64,000 nucleotides of DNA, taken from assembly GCF_050948215.1 (NCBI RefSeq), contig NW_027489065.1, positions 1-64,000 of the forward strand, written 5' to 3'. Position numbers and translations under genes: made by a program. The notes below the pieces were generated by a model. That model searched no databases. It had not been told where the DNA came from and worked only from the letters and a program-made list of their open reading frames with translations. Source of the DNA: Halictus rubicundus (taxonomy: Eukaryota > Arthropoda > Insecta > Hymenoptera > Halictidae). Shown one piece after another: positions 1-13,121 of the stretch; positions within the stretch are counted from its first letter, which is position 1; each line of letters starts with the position of its first letter.

Positions 1-669
1 GGATAGGATAGAGGATAGGATAGGATATAGGATAGGATAGGATAGAGGATAGGATAGGATAGAGGAATAGGATGGGATAGAGGATAGGATAGACGATAGG
101 ATAGGATAGAGCATAGGATAGGATACAGGATAGGATAGGATAGAGGATAGGATAGGATAGAGGATAGGATAGGATATAGGATAGGATAGGATAGCGGATA
201 GGATAGGATAGAGGAATAGGATGGGATAGAGGATAGGATAGACGATAGGATAGGATAGAGCATAGGATAGGATGGAGGATAGGGTAGGATAGAGGATAGG
301 ATAGACGATAGGATAGGATAGAGGATAGGATAGGATAGAGGATAGGATAGGATAGAGGATAGGATAGGATAGAGGATAGGATAGGATAGAGGATAGGATA
401 GGATGGAGGATAGGATAGGATAGAGGATAGGATAGGATAGAGGATAGGATAGGATAGAGGATAGGATAGGATACAGGATAGGATAGGATGGAGGATAGGA
501 TAGGATAGAGGATAGGATAGAGGATAGCATAGGATAGAGGATAGGATAGGACAGAGGATAGCATATGATAGAGGATAGGATAGGATAGAGGATAGGATAG
601 GATAGAGGATAGGATAGGATAGAGGATAGGATAGGATAGAGGATAGGATAGGATAGAGGATAGGATAGG

Positions 670-735
670 ATAGAGTATAGGATAGGATAAGATAAAAGGA
701 TAGGATCGAATAGAGGATAGGATAGGATAGAGGAC
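670..735 (+). repeat. AAGATAAAAGG/ATCGAATAGAGG variant cassette (first of about 13)
   Basis: A GAGTATAGGATAGG lead-in is followed by ATAAGATAAAAGG and GGATCGAATAGAGG, then usually by GAGGACAGGAGAGG and CAGGAAAGG. Full copies occur near 690, 16660, 17340, 19273, 22400, 23403, 24911, 33291, 41091, 43013 (mutated), 51555, 57767 and 63411; only the ATCGAATAGAGG end is present near 6050 and 9852. The A4 run is the longest homopolymer I noticed and makes this the most diagnostic cassette in the array. Confidence 0.85.
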
Positions 736-800
736 AGGAGAGGATACAGGATTGGATAGGATACAGGAAAGGATAGGATTGAGGATAGGATAGGATGGAG
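720..800 (+). repeat. CAGGATTGG...CAGGAAAGG variant cassette (one of many)
   Basis: The order is GAGGACAGG, ATACAGGATTGG, ATACAGGAAAGG, then GGATTGAGG or GGATTGGGG and often ATGGAGG. It appears throughout the window, for example near 4122, 5832, 9641, 13795, 22997, 32337, 46035 and 62598. Within the cassette the modules stay 5 or 7 bases long, so the changes are substitutions that do not alter the repeat phase. Confidence 0.85.
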
Positions 801-1084
801 GATAGGATAGGATAGAGGATAGGATAGGATAGAGGATAGGATAGACGATAGGATAGGATAGAGGATAGGATAGAGGATAGCATAGGATAGAGGATAGGAT
901 AGGACAGAGGATAGCATAGGATAGAGGATAGGATAGGACAGAGGATAGGATAGGATAGAGGATAGGATAGGATAGAGGATAGGATAGGATACAGGATAGG
1001 ATAGGATGGAGGATAGGATAGGATAGAGGATAGGATAGAGGATAGCATAGGATAGAGGATAGGAAAGGACAGAGGATAGCATAT

Positions 1085-1714
1085 GATAGAGGATAGGATA
1101 GGATAGAGGATAGGATAGGATAGAGGATAGGATAGGATAGAGGATAGGATAGGATAGAGGATAGGATAGGATAGAGGATAGGATAGGATAGAGGATAGGA
1201 TTGGATATAGGATAGGATAGGATAGAGGATAGGATAGGATAGAGGAATAGGATGGGATAGAGGATAGGATAGACGATAGGATAGGATAGAGCATAGGATA
1301 GGATGGAGGATAGGGTAGGATAGAGGATAGGATAGGATAGAGGATAGGATAGACGATAGGATAGGATAGAGGATAGGATAGGATAGAGGATAGAGGATAG
1401 GATAGGATAGAGGATAGAGGATAGGATAGGATAGAGGATAGGATAGGATAGAGGATAGGATAGGATAGAGGATAAGATAGGATAGAGGATAGGATAGGAT
1501 AGAGGATAGGATAGGATACAGGATAGGATAGGATGGAGGATAGGATAGGATAGAGGATAGGATAGGATAGAGGATAGGATAGAGGATTGGATAGGATACA
1601 GGATAGGATAGGATAGAGGATAGGATAGGGGATTTGATAGGATAGAGGATAGGATATGATAGAGGATAGGATAGGATAGAGGATAGGATAGAGGATAGCA
1701 TAGGATAGAGGATA
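1085..1714 (+). repeat. Higher-order duplication A, copy 1 (920-bp spacing)
   Basis: This stretch matches 2005-2634 base for base at nearly all positions checked, including the GAATAGGATGGG, GAGCATAGG and AGGGTAGG variants and the two GAGGATAGAGGATA steps. Differences seen are T versus A at 1201/2121 and the first base of the GGGGATTTG motif near 1628/2548. The match stops after the AGCATAGG near 1714, where this copy has a second AGCATAGG and the other does not. Confidence 0.85.
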
Positions 1715-2004
1715 GCATAGGATAGAGGATAGGATAGGACAGAGGATAGCATATGATAGAGGATAGGATAGGATAGAGGATAGGATAGGATAGAGGATAG
1801 GATAGGATAGATGATAGGTTAGGATACAGGATAGGATAGGATGGAGGATAGGATAGGATAGAGGATAAGATAGGATAGAGGATAGGATAGGATAGAGGAT
1901 AGGATAGGATACAGGATAGGATAGGATGGAGGATAGGATAGGGTAGAGGATAGGATAGGATAGAGGATAGGATAGAGGATTGGATAGGATACAGGATAGG
2001 ATAG

Positions 2005-2634
2005 GATAGAGGATAGGATAGGATAGAGGATAGGATAGGATAGAGGATAGGATAGGATAGAGGATAGGATAGGATAGAGGATAGGATAGGATAGAGGATA
2101 GGATAGGATAGAGGATAGGATAGGATATAGGATAGGATAGGATAGAGGATAGGATAGGATAGAGGAATAGGATGGGATAGAGGATAGGATAGACGATAGG
2201 ATAGGATAGAGCATAGGATAGGATGGAGGATAGGGTAGGATAGAGGATAGGATAGGATAGAGGATAGGATAGACGATAGGATAGGATAGAGGATAGGATA
2301 GGATAGAGGATAGAGGATAGGATAGGATAGAGGATAGAGGATAGGATAGGATAGAGGATAGGATAGGATAGAGGATAGGATAGGATAGAGGATAAGATAG
2401 GATAGAGGATAGGATAGGATAGAGGATAGGATAGGATACAGGATAGGATAGGATGGAGGATAGGATAGGATAGAGGATAGGATAGGATAGAGGATAGGAT
2501 AGAGGATTGGATAGGATACAGGATAGGATAGGATAGAGGATAGGATATGGGATTTGATAGGATAGAGGATAGGATATGATAGAGGATAGGATAGGATAGA
2601 GGATAGGATAGAGGATAGCATAGGATAGAGGATA
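2005..2634 (+). repeat. Higher-order duplication A, copy 2 (920-bp spacing)
   Basis: This is the partner of 1085-1714 at an offset of 920 bases. It carries TATGGGATTTG where the first copy has TAGGGGATTTG, a single-base difference. The two copies are separated by about 290 bases of the same satellite with other variants. Confidence 0.85.
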
Positions 2635-2879
2635 GGATAGGACAGAGGATAGCATATGATAGAGGATAGGATAGGATAGAGGATAGGATAGGATAGAGGA
2701 TAGGATAGGATAGAGGATAGGATAGGATAGAGGATAGGATAGGATGGAGGATAGGATAGGATAGAGGATAGGATAGGATAGAGGATAGGATAGGATAGAG
2801 GATAGGATAGGATAGAGGATAGGATAGGATAGAGGATAGGATAGGATATAGGATAGGATAGGATAGAGGATAGGATAGG

Positions 2880-2960
2880 ATAGAGGAATAGGATGGGATA
2901 GAGGATAGGATAGACGATAGGATAGGATAGAGCATAGGATAGGATGGAGGATAGGGTAGG
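2880..2960 (+). repeat. GAATAGGATGGG...AGGGTAGG variant cassette (one of many)
   Basis: The order is GAATAGGATGGG, TAGACGATAGG, GAGCATAGG, ATGGAGG and AGGGTAGG over about 80 bases. It is especially dense in the first 10.5 kb (for example near 62, 203, 1244, 2164, 3843, 5553, 6530, 7645 and 10328) and recurs singly afterwards. Its GACG step is one of the few CpG sites of the array, and its GCAT step gives a minus-strand ATG. Confidence 0.85.
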
Positions 2961-3257
2961 ATAGAGGATAGGATAGGATAGAGGATAGGATAGACGATAG
3001 GATAGGATAGAGGATAGGATAGGATAGAGGATAGAGGATAGGATAGGATAGAGGATAGGATAGGATAGAGGATAGGATAGGATAGAGGATAGGATAGGAT
3101 AGAGGATAGGATAGGATAGACGATAGGATAGGATAGAGGATAGGATAGGATATAGGATAGGATAGGATAGAGGATAGGATAGGATAGAGGATAAGATAGG
3201 ATAGAGGATAGGATAGGATAGAGGATAGGTTAGGATACAGGATAGGATAGGATGGAG

Positions 3258-4340
3258 GATAGGATAGGATAGAGGATAAGATAGGATAGAGGATAGGATA
3301 GGATAGAGGATAGGATAGGATACAGGATAGGATAGGATGGAGGATAGGATAGGGTAGAGGATAGGATAGGATAGAGGATAGGATAGAGGATTGGATAGGA
3401 TACAGGATAGGATAGGATAGAGGATAGGATAGGGGATTTGATAGGATAGAGGATAGGATATGATACAGGATAGGATAGGATGGAGGATAGGATAGGATAG
3501 AGGATAGGATAGGATAGAGGATAGGATAGAGGATTGGATAGGATACAGGATAGGATAGGATAGAGGATAGGATAGGGGATTTGATAGGATAGAGGATAGG
3601 ATATGATAGAGGATAGGATAGGATAGAGGATAGGATAGAGGATAGCATAGGATAGAGGATAGGATAGGACAGAGGATAGCATATGATAGAGGATAGGATA
3701 GGATAGAGAATAGGATAGGATAGAGGATAGGATAGGATAGAGGATAGGATAGGATAGAGGATAGGATAGGATAGAGGATAGGATAGGATAGAGGATAGGA
3801 TAGGATATAGGATAGGATAGGATAGAGGATAGGATAGGATAGAGGAATAGGATGGGATAGAGGATAGGATAGACGATAGGATAGGATAGAGCATAGGATA
3901 GGATGGAGGATAGGGTAGGATAGAGGATAGGATAGGATAGAGGATAGGATAGGATAGAGGATACGATAGGATAGAGGATAGGATAGGATAGAGGATAGGG
4001 TTGGACAGAGAATAGGGTAGTGGATTTGATAGGATAGAGGATAGGATAGGATAGAAGATAGGATAGGATAGAGGATAGGATAGGATATAGGATAGGATAG
4101 GATAGAGGACAGGATAGGATACAGGATTGGATAGGATACAGGAAAGGATAGGATTGAGGATAGGATAGGATGGAGGATAGGATAGGATAGAGGATAGGAT
4201 AGGATACAGGATAGGATAGACGATAGGATAGGATAGAGGATTGGATAGGATAGAGGATAGATGATAGGATAGGATAGAGGATAGAGGATAGGATAGGATA
4301 GAGGATAGGATAGAGGATAGCATAGGATAGAGGATAGGAT
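3258..4340 (+). repeat. Nested 1,710-bp-spaced repeat inside unit B
   Basis: This 1,083-base stretch reappears at 4968-6050 and, through the 3.8-kb duplication, at about 7060-8142 and 8770-9852. Shared markers are GGATAAG (3275/4985), the GGGTAGAGG and GGGGATTTG motifs, AGGGTTGGACAG (3997/5707) and CAGGAAAGG. The match ends where this copy reads AGGACAGAGG and the partner reads ATCGAATAGAGG (4341/6051). Confidence 0.9.
3992..4035 (+). repeat. GGACAGAGAATAGGG-GGATTTG variant cassette (one of many)
   Basis: The pattern is TTGGACAGAGAATAGGG, then TAGTGGATTTG or TAGGGGATTTG, then plain monomers. It recurs dozens of times, for example near 4674, 8466, 10601, 11044, 16458, 19071, 26935, 36239, 44403 and 60225. 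Two subtypes differ at one base (TAGTGG or TAGGGG), and a third near 48182, 56565 and 62092 has GGAATGGACAGAG. These subtypes sort with the larger duplicated blocks. Confidence 0.85.
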
Positions 4341-4967
4341 AGGACAGAGGATAGCATATGATAGAGGATAGGATAGGATAGAGGATAGGATAGGATAGAG
4401 GATAGGATAGGATAGAGGATAGGATAGGATAGAGGATAGGATAGGATAGAGGATAGGATAGGATAGAGGATAGGATAGGATATAGGATAGGATAGGATAG
4501 AGGATAGGATAGGATAGAGGAATAGGATGGGATAGAGGATAGGATAGACGATAGGATAGGATAGAGCATAGGATAGGATGGAGGATAGGGTAGGATAGAG
4601 GATAGGATAGGATAGAGGATAGGATAGGATAGAGGATACGATAGGATAGAGGATAGGATAGGATAGAGGATAGGATTGGACAGAGAATAGGGTAGTGGAT
4701 TTGATAGGATAGAGGATAGGATAGGATAGAGGAATAGGATGGGATAGAGGATAGGATAGACGATAGGATAGGATAGAGCATAGGATAGGATGGAGGATAG
4801 GGTAGGATAGAGGATAGGATAGGATAGAGGATAGGATAGACGATAGGATAGGATAGAGGATAGGATAGGATAGAGGATAGAGGATAGGATAGGATAGAGG
4901 ATAGGATAGGATAGAGGATAGGATAGGATAGAGGATAGGATAGGATAGAGGATAGGATAGGATAGAC

Positions 4968-6050
4968 GATAGGATAGGATAGAGGATAAGATAGGATAGA
5001 GGATAGGATAGGATAGAGGATAGGATAGGATACAGGATAGGATAGGATGGAGGATAGGATAGGGTAGAGGATAGGATAGGATAGAGGATAGGATAGAGGA
5101 TTGGATAGGATACAGGATAGGATAGGATAGAGGATAGGATAGGGGATTTGATAGGATAGAGGATAGGATATGATACAGGATAGGATAGGATGGAGGATAG
5201 GATAGGATAGAGGATAGGATAGGATAGAGGATAGGATAGAGGATTGGATAGGATACAGGATAGGATAGGATAGAGGATAGGATAGGGGATTTGATAGGAT
5301 AGAGGATAGGATATGATAGAGGATAGGATAGGATAGAGGATAGGATAGAGGATAGCATAGGATAGAGGATAGGATAGGACAGAGGATAGCATATGATAGA
5401 GGATAGGATAGGATAGAGAATAGGATAGGATAGAGGATAGGATAGGATAGAGGATAGGATAGGATAGAGGATAGGATAGGATAGAGGATAGGATAGGATA
5501 GAGGATAGGATAGGATATAGGATAGGATAGGATAGAGGATAGGATAGGATAGAGGAATAGGATGGGATAGAGGATAGGATAGACGATAGGATAGGATAGA
5601 GCATAGGATAGGATGGAGGATAGGGTAGGATAGAGGATAGGATAGGATAGAGGATAGGATAGGATAGAGGATACGATAGGATAGAGGATAGGATAGGATA
5701 GAGGATAGGGTTGGACAGAGAATAGGGTAGTGGATTTGATAGGATAGAGGATAGGATAGGATAGAAGATAGGATAGGATAGAGGATAGGATAGGATATAG
5801 GATAGGATAGGATAGAGGACAGGATAGGATACAGGATTGGATAGGATACAGGAAAGGATAGGATTGAGGATAGGATAGGATGGAGGATAGGATAGGATAG
5901 AGGATAGGATAGGATACAGGATAGGATAGACGATAGGATAGGATAGAGGATTGGATAGGATAGAGGATAGATGATAGGATAGGATAGAGGATAGAGGATA
6001 GGATAGGATAGAGGATAGGATAGAGGATAGCATAGGATAGAGGATAGGAT
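4968..6050 (+). repeat. Nested 1,710-bp-spaced repeat inside unit B, second member
   Basis: This is the partner of 3258-4340 at offset 1,710. It begins just after a TAGACGATAGG variant that is absent from the first member and ends at the CGAATAGAGG variant, so both junctions are sharp in the variant pattern. Confidence 0.9.
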
Positions 6051-6661
6051 CGAATAGAGGATAGGATAGGATAGAGGACAGGAGAGGATACAGGATTGGA
6101 TAGGATACAGGAAAGGATAGGATTGAGGATAGGATAGGATGGAGGATAGGATAGGATAGAGGATAGGATAGGATAGAGGATAGGATAGACGATAGGATAG
6201 GATAGAGGATAGGATAGAGGATAGCATAGGATAGAGGATAGGATAGGACAGAGGATAGCATAGGATAGAGGATAGGATAGGATAGAGGATACGATAGGAT
6301 AGAGGATAGGATAGGATAGAGGATAGGATAGGATAGAGGATAGGATAGGATAGAGGATAGGATAGGATATAGGATAGGATAGGATAGAGGATAGGATAGG
6401 ATAGAGGAATAGGATGGGATAGAGGATAGGATAGGATAGAGGATAGGATAGGATAGAGGATACGATAGGATAGAGGATAGGATAGGATAGAGGATAGGAT
6501 AGGATAGAGGATAGGATAGGATAGAGGAATAGGATGGGATAGAGGATAGGATAGACGATAGGATAGGATAGAGCATAGGATAGGATGGAGGATAGGGTAG
6601 GATAGAGGATAGGATAGGATAGAGGATAGGATAGACGATAGGATAGGATAGAGCATAGGAT

Positions 6662-9600
6662 AGGATAGAGGATAGGATAGGATAGAGGAATAGGATGGGA
6701 TAGAGGATAGGATAGACGATAGGATAGGATAGAGCATAGGATAGGATGGAGGATAGGGTAGGATAGAGGATAGGATAGGATAGAGGATAGGATAGACGAT
6801 AGGATAGGATAGAGGATAGGATAGGATAGAGGATAGAGGATAGGATAGGATAGAGGATAGGATAGGATAGAGGATAGGATAGGATAGAGGATAGGATAGG
6901 ATAGAGGATAGGATAGGATAGACGATAGGATAGGATAGAGGATAGGATAGGATATAGGATAGGATAGGATAGAGGATAGGATAGGATAGAGGATAAGATA
7001 GGATAGAGGATAGGATAGGATAGAGGATAGGTTAGGATACAGGATAGGATAGGATGGAGGATAGGATAGGATAGAGGATAAGATAGGATAGAGGATAGGA
7101 TAGGATAGAGGATAGGATAGGATACAGGATAGGATAGGATGGAGGATAGGATAGGGTAGAGGATAGGATAGGATAGAGGATAGGATAGAGGATTGGATAG
7201 GATACAGGATAGGATAGGATAGAGGATAGGATAGGGGATTTGATAGGATAGAGGATAGGATATGATACAGGATAGGATAGGATGGAGGATAGGATAGGAT
7301 AGAGGATAGGATAGGATAGAGGATAGGATAGAGGATTGGATAGGATACAGGATAGGATAGGATAGAGGATAGGATAGGGGATTTGATAGGATAGAGGATA
7401 GGATATGATAGAGGATAGGATAGGATAGAGGATAGGATAGAGGATAGCATAGGATAGAGGATAGGATAGGACAGAGGATAGCATATGATAGAGGATAGGA
7501 TAGGATAGAGAATAGGATAGGATAGAGGATAGGATAGGATAGAGGATAGGATAGGATAGAGGATAGGATAGGATAGAGGATAGGATAGGATAGAGGATAG
7601 GATAGGATATAGGATAGGATAGGATAGAGGATAGGATAGGATAGAGGAATAGGATGGGATAGAGGATAGGATAGACGATAGGATAGGATAGAGCATAGGA
7701 TAGGATGGAGGATAGGGTAGGATAGAGGATAGGATAGGATAGAGGATAGGATAGGATAGAGGATACGATAGGATAGAGGATAGGATAGGATAGAGGATAG
7801 GGTTGGACAGAGAATAGGGTAGTGGATTTGATAGGATAGAGGATAGGATAGGATAGAAGATAGGATAGGATAGAGGATAGGATAGGATATAGGATAGGAT
7901 AGGATAGAGGACAGGATAGGATACAGGATTGGATAGGATACAGGAAAGGATAGGATTGAGGATAGGATAGGATGGAGGATAGGATAGGATAGAGGATAGG
8001 ATAGGATACAGGATAGGATAGACGATAGGATAGGATAGAGGATTGGATAGGATAGAGGATAGATGATAGGATAGGATAGAGGATAGAGGATAGGATAGGA
8101 TAGAGGATAGGATAGAGGATAGCATAGGATAGAGGATAGGATAGGACAGAGGATAGCATATGATAGAGGATAGGATAGGATAGAGGATAGGATAGGATAG
8201 AGGATAGGATAGGATAGAGGATAGGATAGGATAGAGGATAGGATAGGATAGAGGATAGGATAGGATAGAGGATAGGATAGGATATAGGATAGGATAGGAT
8301 AGAGGATAGGATAGGATAGAGGAATAGGATGGGATAGAGGATAGGATAGACGATAGGATAGGATAGAGCATAGGATAGGATGGAGGATAGGGTAGGATAG
8401 AGGATAGGATAGGATAGAGGATAGGATAGGATAGAGGATACGATAGGATAGAGGATAGGATAGGATAGAGGATAGGATTGGACAGAGAATAGGGTAGTGG
8501 ATTTGATAGGATAGAGGATAGGATAGGATAGAGGAATAGGATGGGATAGAGGATAGGATAGACGATAGGATAGGATAGAGCATAGGATAGGATGGAGGAT
8601 AGGGTAGGATAGAGGATAGGATAGGATAGAGGATAGGATAGACGATAGGATAGGATAGAGGATAGGATAGGATAGAGGATAGAGGATAGGATAGGATAGA
8701 GGATAGGATAGGATAGAGGATAGGATAGGATAGAGGATAGGATAGGATAGAGGATAGGATAGGATAGACGATAGGATAGGATAGAGGATAAGATAGGATA
8801 GAGGATAGGATAGGATAGAGGATAGGATAGGATACAGGATAGGATAGGATGGAGGATAGGATAGGGTAGAGGATAGGATAGGATAGAGGATAGGATAGAG
8901 GATTGGATAGGATACAGGATAGGATAGGATAGAGGATAGGATAGGGGATTTGATAGGATAGAGGATAGGATATGATACAGGATAGGATAGGATGGAGGAT
9001 AGGATAGGATAGAGGATAGGATAGGATAGAGGATAGGATAGAGGATTGGATAGGATACAGGATAGGATAGGATAGAGGATAGGATAGGGGATTTGATAGG
9101 ATAGAGGATAGGATATGATAGAGGATAGGATAGGATAGAGGATAGGATAGAGGATAGCATAGGATAGAGGATAGGATAGGACAGAGGATAGCATATGATA
9201 GAGGATAGGATAGGATAGAGAATAGGATAGGATAGAGGATAGGATAGGATAGAGGATAGGATAGGATAGAGGATAGGATAGGATAGAGGATAGGATAGGA
9301 TAGAGGATAGGATAGGATATAGGATAGGATAGGATAGAGGATAGGATAGGATAGAGGAATAGGATGGGATAGAGGATAGGATAGACGATAGGATAGGATA
9401 GAGCATAGGATAGGATGGAGGATAGGGTAGGATAGAGGATAGGATAGGATAGAGGATAGGATAGGATAGAGGATACGATAGGATAGAGGATAGGATAGGA
9501 TAGAGGATAGGGTTGGACAGAGAATAGGGTAGTGGATTTGATAGGATAGAGGATAGGATAGGATAGAAGATAGGATAGGATAGAGGATAGGATAGGATAT

Positions 9601-10454
9601 AGGATAGGATAGGATAGAGGACAGGATAGGATACAGGATTGGATAGGATACAGGAAAGGATAGGATTGAGGATAGGATAGGATGGAGGATAGGATAGGAT
9701 AGAGGATAGGATAGGATACAGGATAGGATAGACGATAGGATAGGATAGAGGATTGGATAGGATAGAGGATAGATGATAGGATAGGATAGAGGATAGAGGA
9801 TAGGATAGGATAGAGGATAGGATAGAGGATAGCATAGGATAGAGGATAGGATCGAATAGAGGATAGGATAGGATAGAGGACAGGAGAGGATACAGGATTG
9901 GATAGGATACAGGAAAGGATAGGATTGAGGATAGGATAGGATGGAGGATAGGATAGGATAGAGGATAGGATAGGATAGAGGATAGGATAGACGATAGGAT
10001 AGGATAGAGGATAGGATAGAGGATAGCATAGGATAGAGGATAGGATAGGACAGAGGATAGCATAGGATAGAGGATAGGATAGGATAGAGGATACGATAGG
10101 ATAGAGGATAGGATAGGATAGAGGATAGGATAGGATAGAGGATAGGATAGGATAGAGGATAGGATAGGATATAGGATAGGATAGGATAGAGGATAGGATA
10201 GGATAGAGGAATAGGATGGGATAGAGGATAGGATAGGATAGAGGATAGGATAGGATAGAGGATACGATAGGATAGAGGATAGGATAGGATAGAGGATAGG
10301 ATAGGATAGAGGATAGGATAGGATAGAGGAATAGGATGGGATAGAGGATAGGATAGACGATAGGATAGGATAGAGCATAGGATAGGATGGAGGATAGGGT
10401 AGGATAGAGGATAGGATAGGATAGAGGATAGGATAGACGATAGGATAGGATAGA
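6662..10454 (+). repeat. 3.8-kb higher-order unit B, copy 2
   Basis: This is the second copy of the 3,802-base unit beginning at 2860. I found no mismatch at the dozen or more marker positions compared, implying a recent amplification relative to the 17-bp array itself. It ends where GAGCATAGG in copy 1 (6651) is replaced by GAGGATATGA (10453), which is also where the next higher-order unit starts. Confidence 0.92.
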
Positions 10455-11614
10455 GGATATGATAGGATAGAGGATAGAGGATAGGATAGGATAGAGGATA
10501 GAGGATAGAGGATAGGATAGGATAGAGGATAGGATAGGATAGAGGATAGGATAGGATAGAGGATAAGATAGGATAGAGGATAGGATAGGATAGAGGATAG
10601 GATTGGACAGAGAATGGGGTAGTGGATTTGATAGGATAGAGGATAGGATAGGATAGAAGATAGGATAGGATAGAGGATAGGATAGGATATAGGATAGGAT
10701 ATGATAGAGGACAGGATAGGATACAGGATTTAATAGGATACAGGAAAGGATAGGATTGAGGATAGGATAGGATGGAGGATAGGATAGGATAGAGTATAGG
10801 ATAGGATACAGGATAGGATAGACGATAGGATAGGATAGAGGATTGGATAGGATAGATGATAGATGATAGGATAGGATAGAGGATAGAGGATAGGATAGGG
10901 GATTTGATAGGATAGAGGATAGGATAGGATAGAAGATAGGATAGGATAGAGGATAGGATAGGATAGAGGATAGGATAGGATAGAGGATAGGATAGGATAG
11001 AGGACAGGATAGGATACAGGATTGGATAGGATAGAGGATAGGATTGGACAGAGAATAGGGTAGGGGATTTGATAGGATAGAGGATAGGATAGGATAGAGG
11101 ATAGGATAGGATAGAGGATAGGATAGGATATAGGATAGGATAGGATAGAGGATAGGATAGGATAGAGGATAGGATAGGATATAGGATAGGATAGGATAGA
11201 GGATAGGATAGGATAGAGGAATAGGATGAGATACAGGATAGAATAGACGATAGGATAGGATAGAGCATAGGATAGGATGGAGGATATGATAGGATAGAGG
11301 ATAGGATAGGATAGAGGATAGGATAGACGATAGGATACGATAGAGGATAGGATAGGATAGAGGATAGAGGATAGGATAGGATAGAGGATAGAGGATAGGA
11401 TATGGTAGAGGATAGGATAGGATAGAGGATAGGATAGGATAGAGGATAGGATTGGACAGAGAATAGGGTAGGGGATTTGATAGGATAGAGGATAGGATAG
11501 GATAGAAGATAGGATTGGATAGAGGATAGGATAGGATAGAGGATAGGATAGGATAGAGGACAGGATAGGATACAGGATTGGATAGGATACAGGAAAGGAT
11601 AGGATTGGGGATAG
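10427..11614 (+). repeat. 1,188-bp higher-order unit C, copy 1
   Basis: The markers GAGGATATGATAGG (10453), AATGGGGTAG (10613), GATTTAATAGG (10728), AGATGATAGATGATAGG (about 10854), AGGATGAGATACAGG (11222) and ATATGGTAGAGG (about 11400) all recur 1,188 bases later. The match extends to 11646, slightly more than one unit, which is the pattern of a direct tandem pair. A third, slightly indel-altered copy of this material lies near 43.66-44.93 kb. Confidence 0.9.
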
Positions 11615-12834
11615 GATAGGATAGACGATAGGATAGGATAGAGGATATGATAGGATAGAGGATAGAGGATAGGATAGGATAGAGGATAGAGGATAGAGGA
11701 TAGGATAGGATAGAGGATAGGATAGGATAGAGGATAGGATAGGATAGAGGATAAGATAGGATAGAGGATAGGATAGGATAGAGGATAGGATTGGACAGAG
11801 AATGGGGTAGTGGATTTGATAGGATAGAGGATAGGATAGGATAGAAGATAGGATAGGATAGAGGATAGGATAGGATATAGGATAGGATATGATAGAGGAC
11901 AGGATAGGATACAGGATTTAATAGGATACAGGAAAGGATAGGATTGAGGATAGGATAGGATGGAGGATAGGATAGGATAGAGTATAGGATAGGATACAGG
12001 ATAGGATAGACGATAGGATAGGATAGAGGATTGGATAGGATAGATGATAGATGATAGGATAGGATAGAGGATAGAGGATAGGATAGGGGATTTGATAGGA
12101 TAGAGGATAGGATAGGATAGAAGATAGGATAGGATAGAGGATAGGATAGGATAGAGGATAGGATAGGATAGAGGATAGGATAGGATAGAGGACAGGATAG
12201 GATACAGGATTGGATAGGATAGAGGATAGGATTGGACAGAGAATAGGGTAGGGGATTTGATAGGATAGAGGATAGGATAGGATAGAGGATAGGATAGGAT
12301 AGAGGATAGGATAGGATATAGGATAGGATAGGATAGAGGATAGGATAGGATAGAGGATAGGATAGGATATAGGATAGGATAGGATAGAGGATAGGATAGG
12401 ATAGAGGAATAGGATGAGATACAGGATAGAATAGACGATAGGATAGGATAGAGCATAGGATAGGATGGAGGATATGATAGGATAGAGGATAGGATAGGAT
12501 AGAGGATAGGATAGACGATAGGATACGATAGAGGATAGGATAGGATAGAGGATAGAGGATAGGATAGGATAGAGGATAGAGGATAGGATATGGTAGAGGA
12601 TAGGATAGGATAGAGGATAGGATAGGATAGAGGATAGGATTGGACAGAGAATAGGGTAGGGGATTTGATAGGATAGAGGATAGGATAGGATAGAAGATAG
12701 GATTGGATAGAGGATAGGATAGGATAGAGGATAGGATAGGATAGAGGACAGGATAGGATACAGGATTGGATAGGATACAGGAAAGGATAGGATTGGGGAT
12801 AGGATAGGATGGACGATAGGATAGGATAGAGGAT
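11615..12834 (+). repeat. 1,188-bp higher-order unit C, copy 2
   Basis: This is the tandem partner of 10427-11614, with the same marker order. One difference seen is ATGGACG near 12809 against ATAGACG at the equivalent place near 11621. The unit contains GATTTAATAGG at 11916, one of the few places where the minus strand gains a TAA stop codon. Confidence 0.9.
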
Positions 12835-13121
12835 AGGATAGGATAGAGGATAGGATAGGATACCGGATAGGATAGGATAGGATAGAGGATAGGATAGGGG
12901 ATTTGATAGGATAGAGGATAGGATAGGATAGAGGATAGGATAGGATACAGGATAGGATAGGATAGAGGATAGGATAGGATAGAGGATAGGATAGGATAGA
13001 GGATAGGATAGGATACCGGATAGGATAGGATAGGATAGAGGATAGGATAGGGGATTTGATAGGATAGAGGATAGGATAGGATAGAGGATAGGATAGGATA
13101 CAGGATAGGATAGGATAGAGG
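12815..13121 (+). repeat. 153-bp tandem pair (nine 17-mers)
   Basis: The rare ATACCGGATAGG variant occurs at about 12860 and again at 13013, and the following GGGGATTTG and ATACAGG variants keep the same spacing. The spacing is 153 bases, exactly nine 17-base monomers. The matched region runs from about 12815-12968 to 12968-13121, after which the second copy changes to a GAATAGG variant. Single ATACCGG sites also occur near 44982 and 53144 in larger duplicated blocks. Confidence 0.88.

Larger units (their letters stand above)
2860..6661 (+). repeat. 3.8-kb higher-order unit B, copy 1
   Basis: All variant markers I compared recur exactly 3,802 bases downstream: GGTTAGG (3229), GGGTTGGACAG (3998), CAGGAAAGG (about 4140), GATAGATGATAGG (about 4259), ATCGAATAGAGG (6050) and the GAGCATAGG/ATGGAGG/AGGGTAGG series. 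The match runs from about 2860 to 6652, almost exactly one period, so this is a clean tandem pair. Inside it, 3258-4340 is itself repeated at 4968-6050 with a 1,710-base spacing, giving a nested structure. Confidence 0.92.

Noticed and set aside
670..735. AAGATAAAAGG cassette as a promoter or TATA-like element
   Set aside because: It is the most AT-rich spot of the local array, but it recurs about 13 times embedded in satellite with no gene downstream, so a shared variant is the simpler reading.
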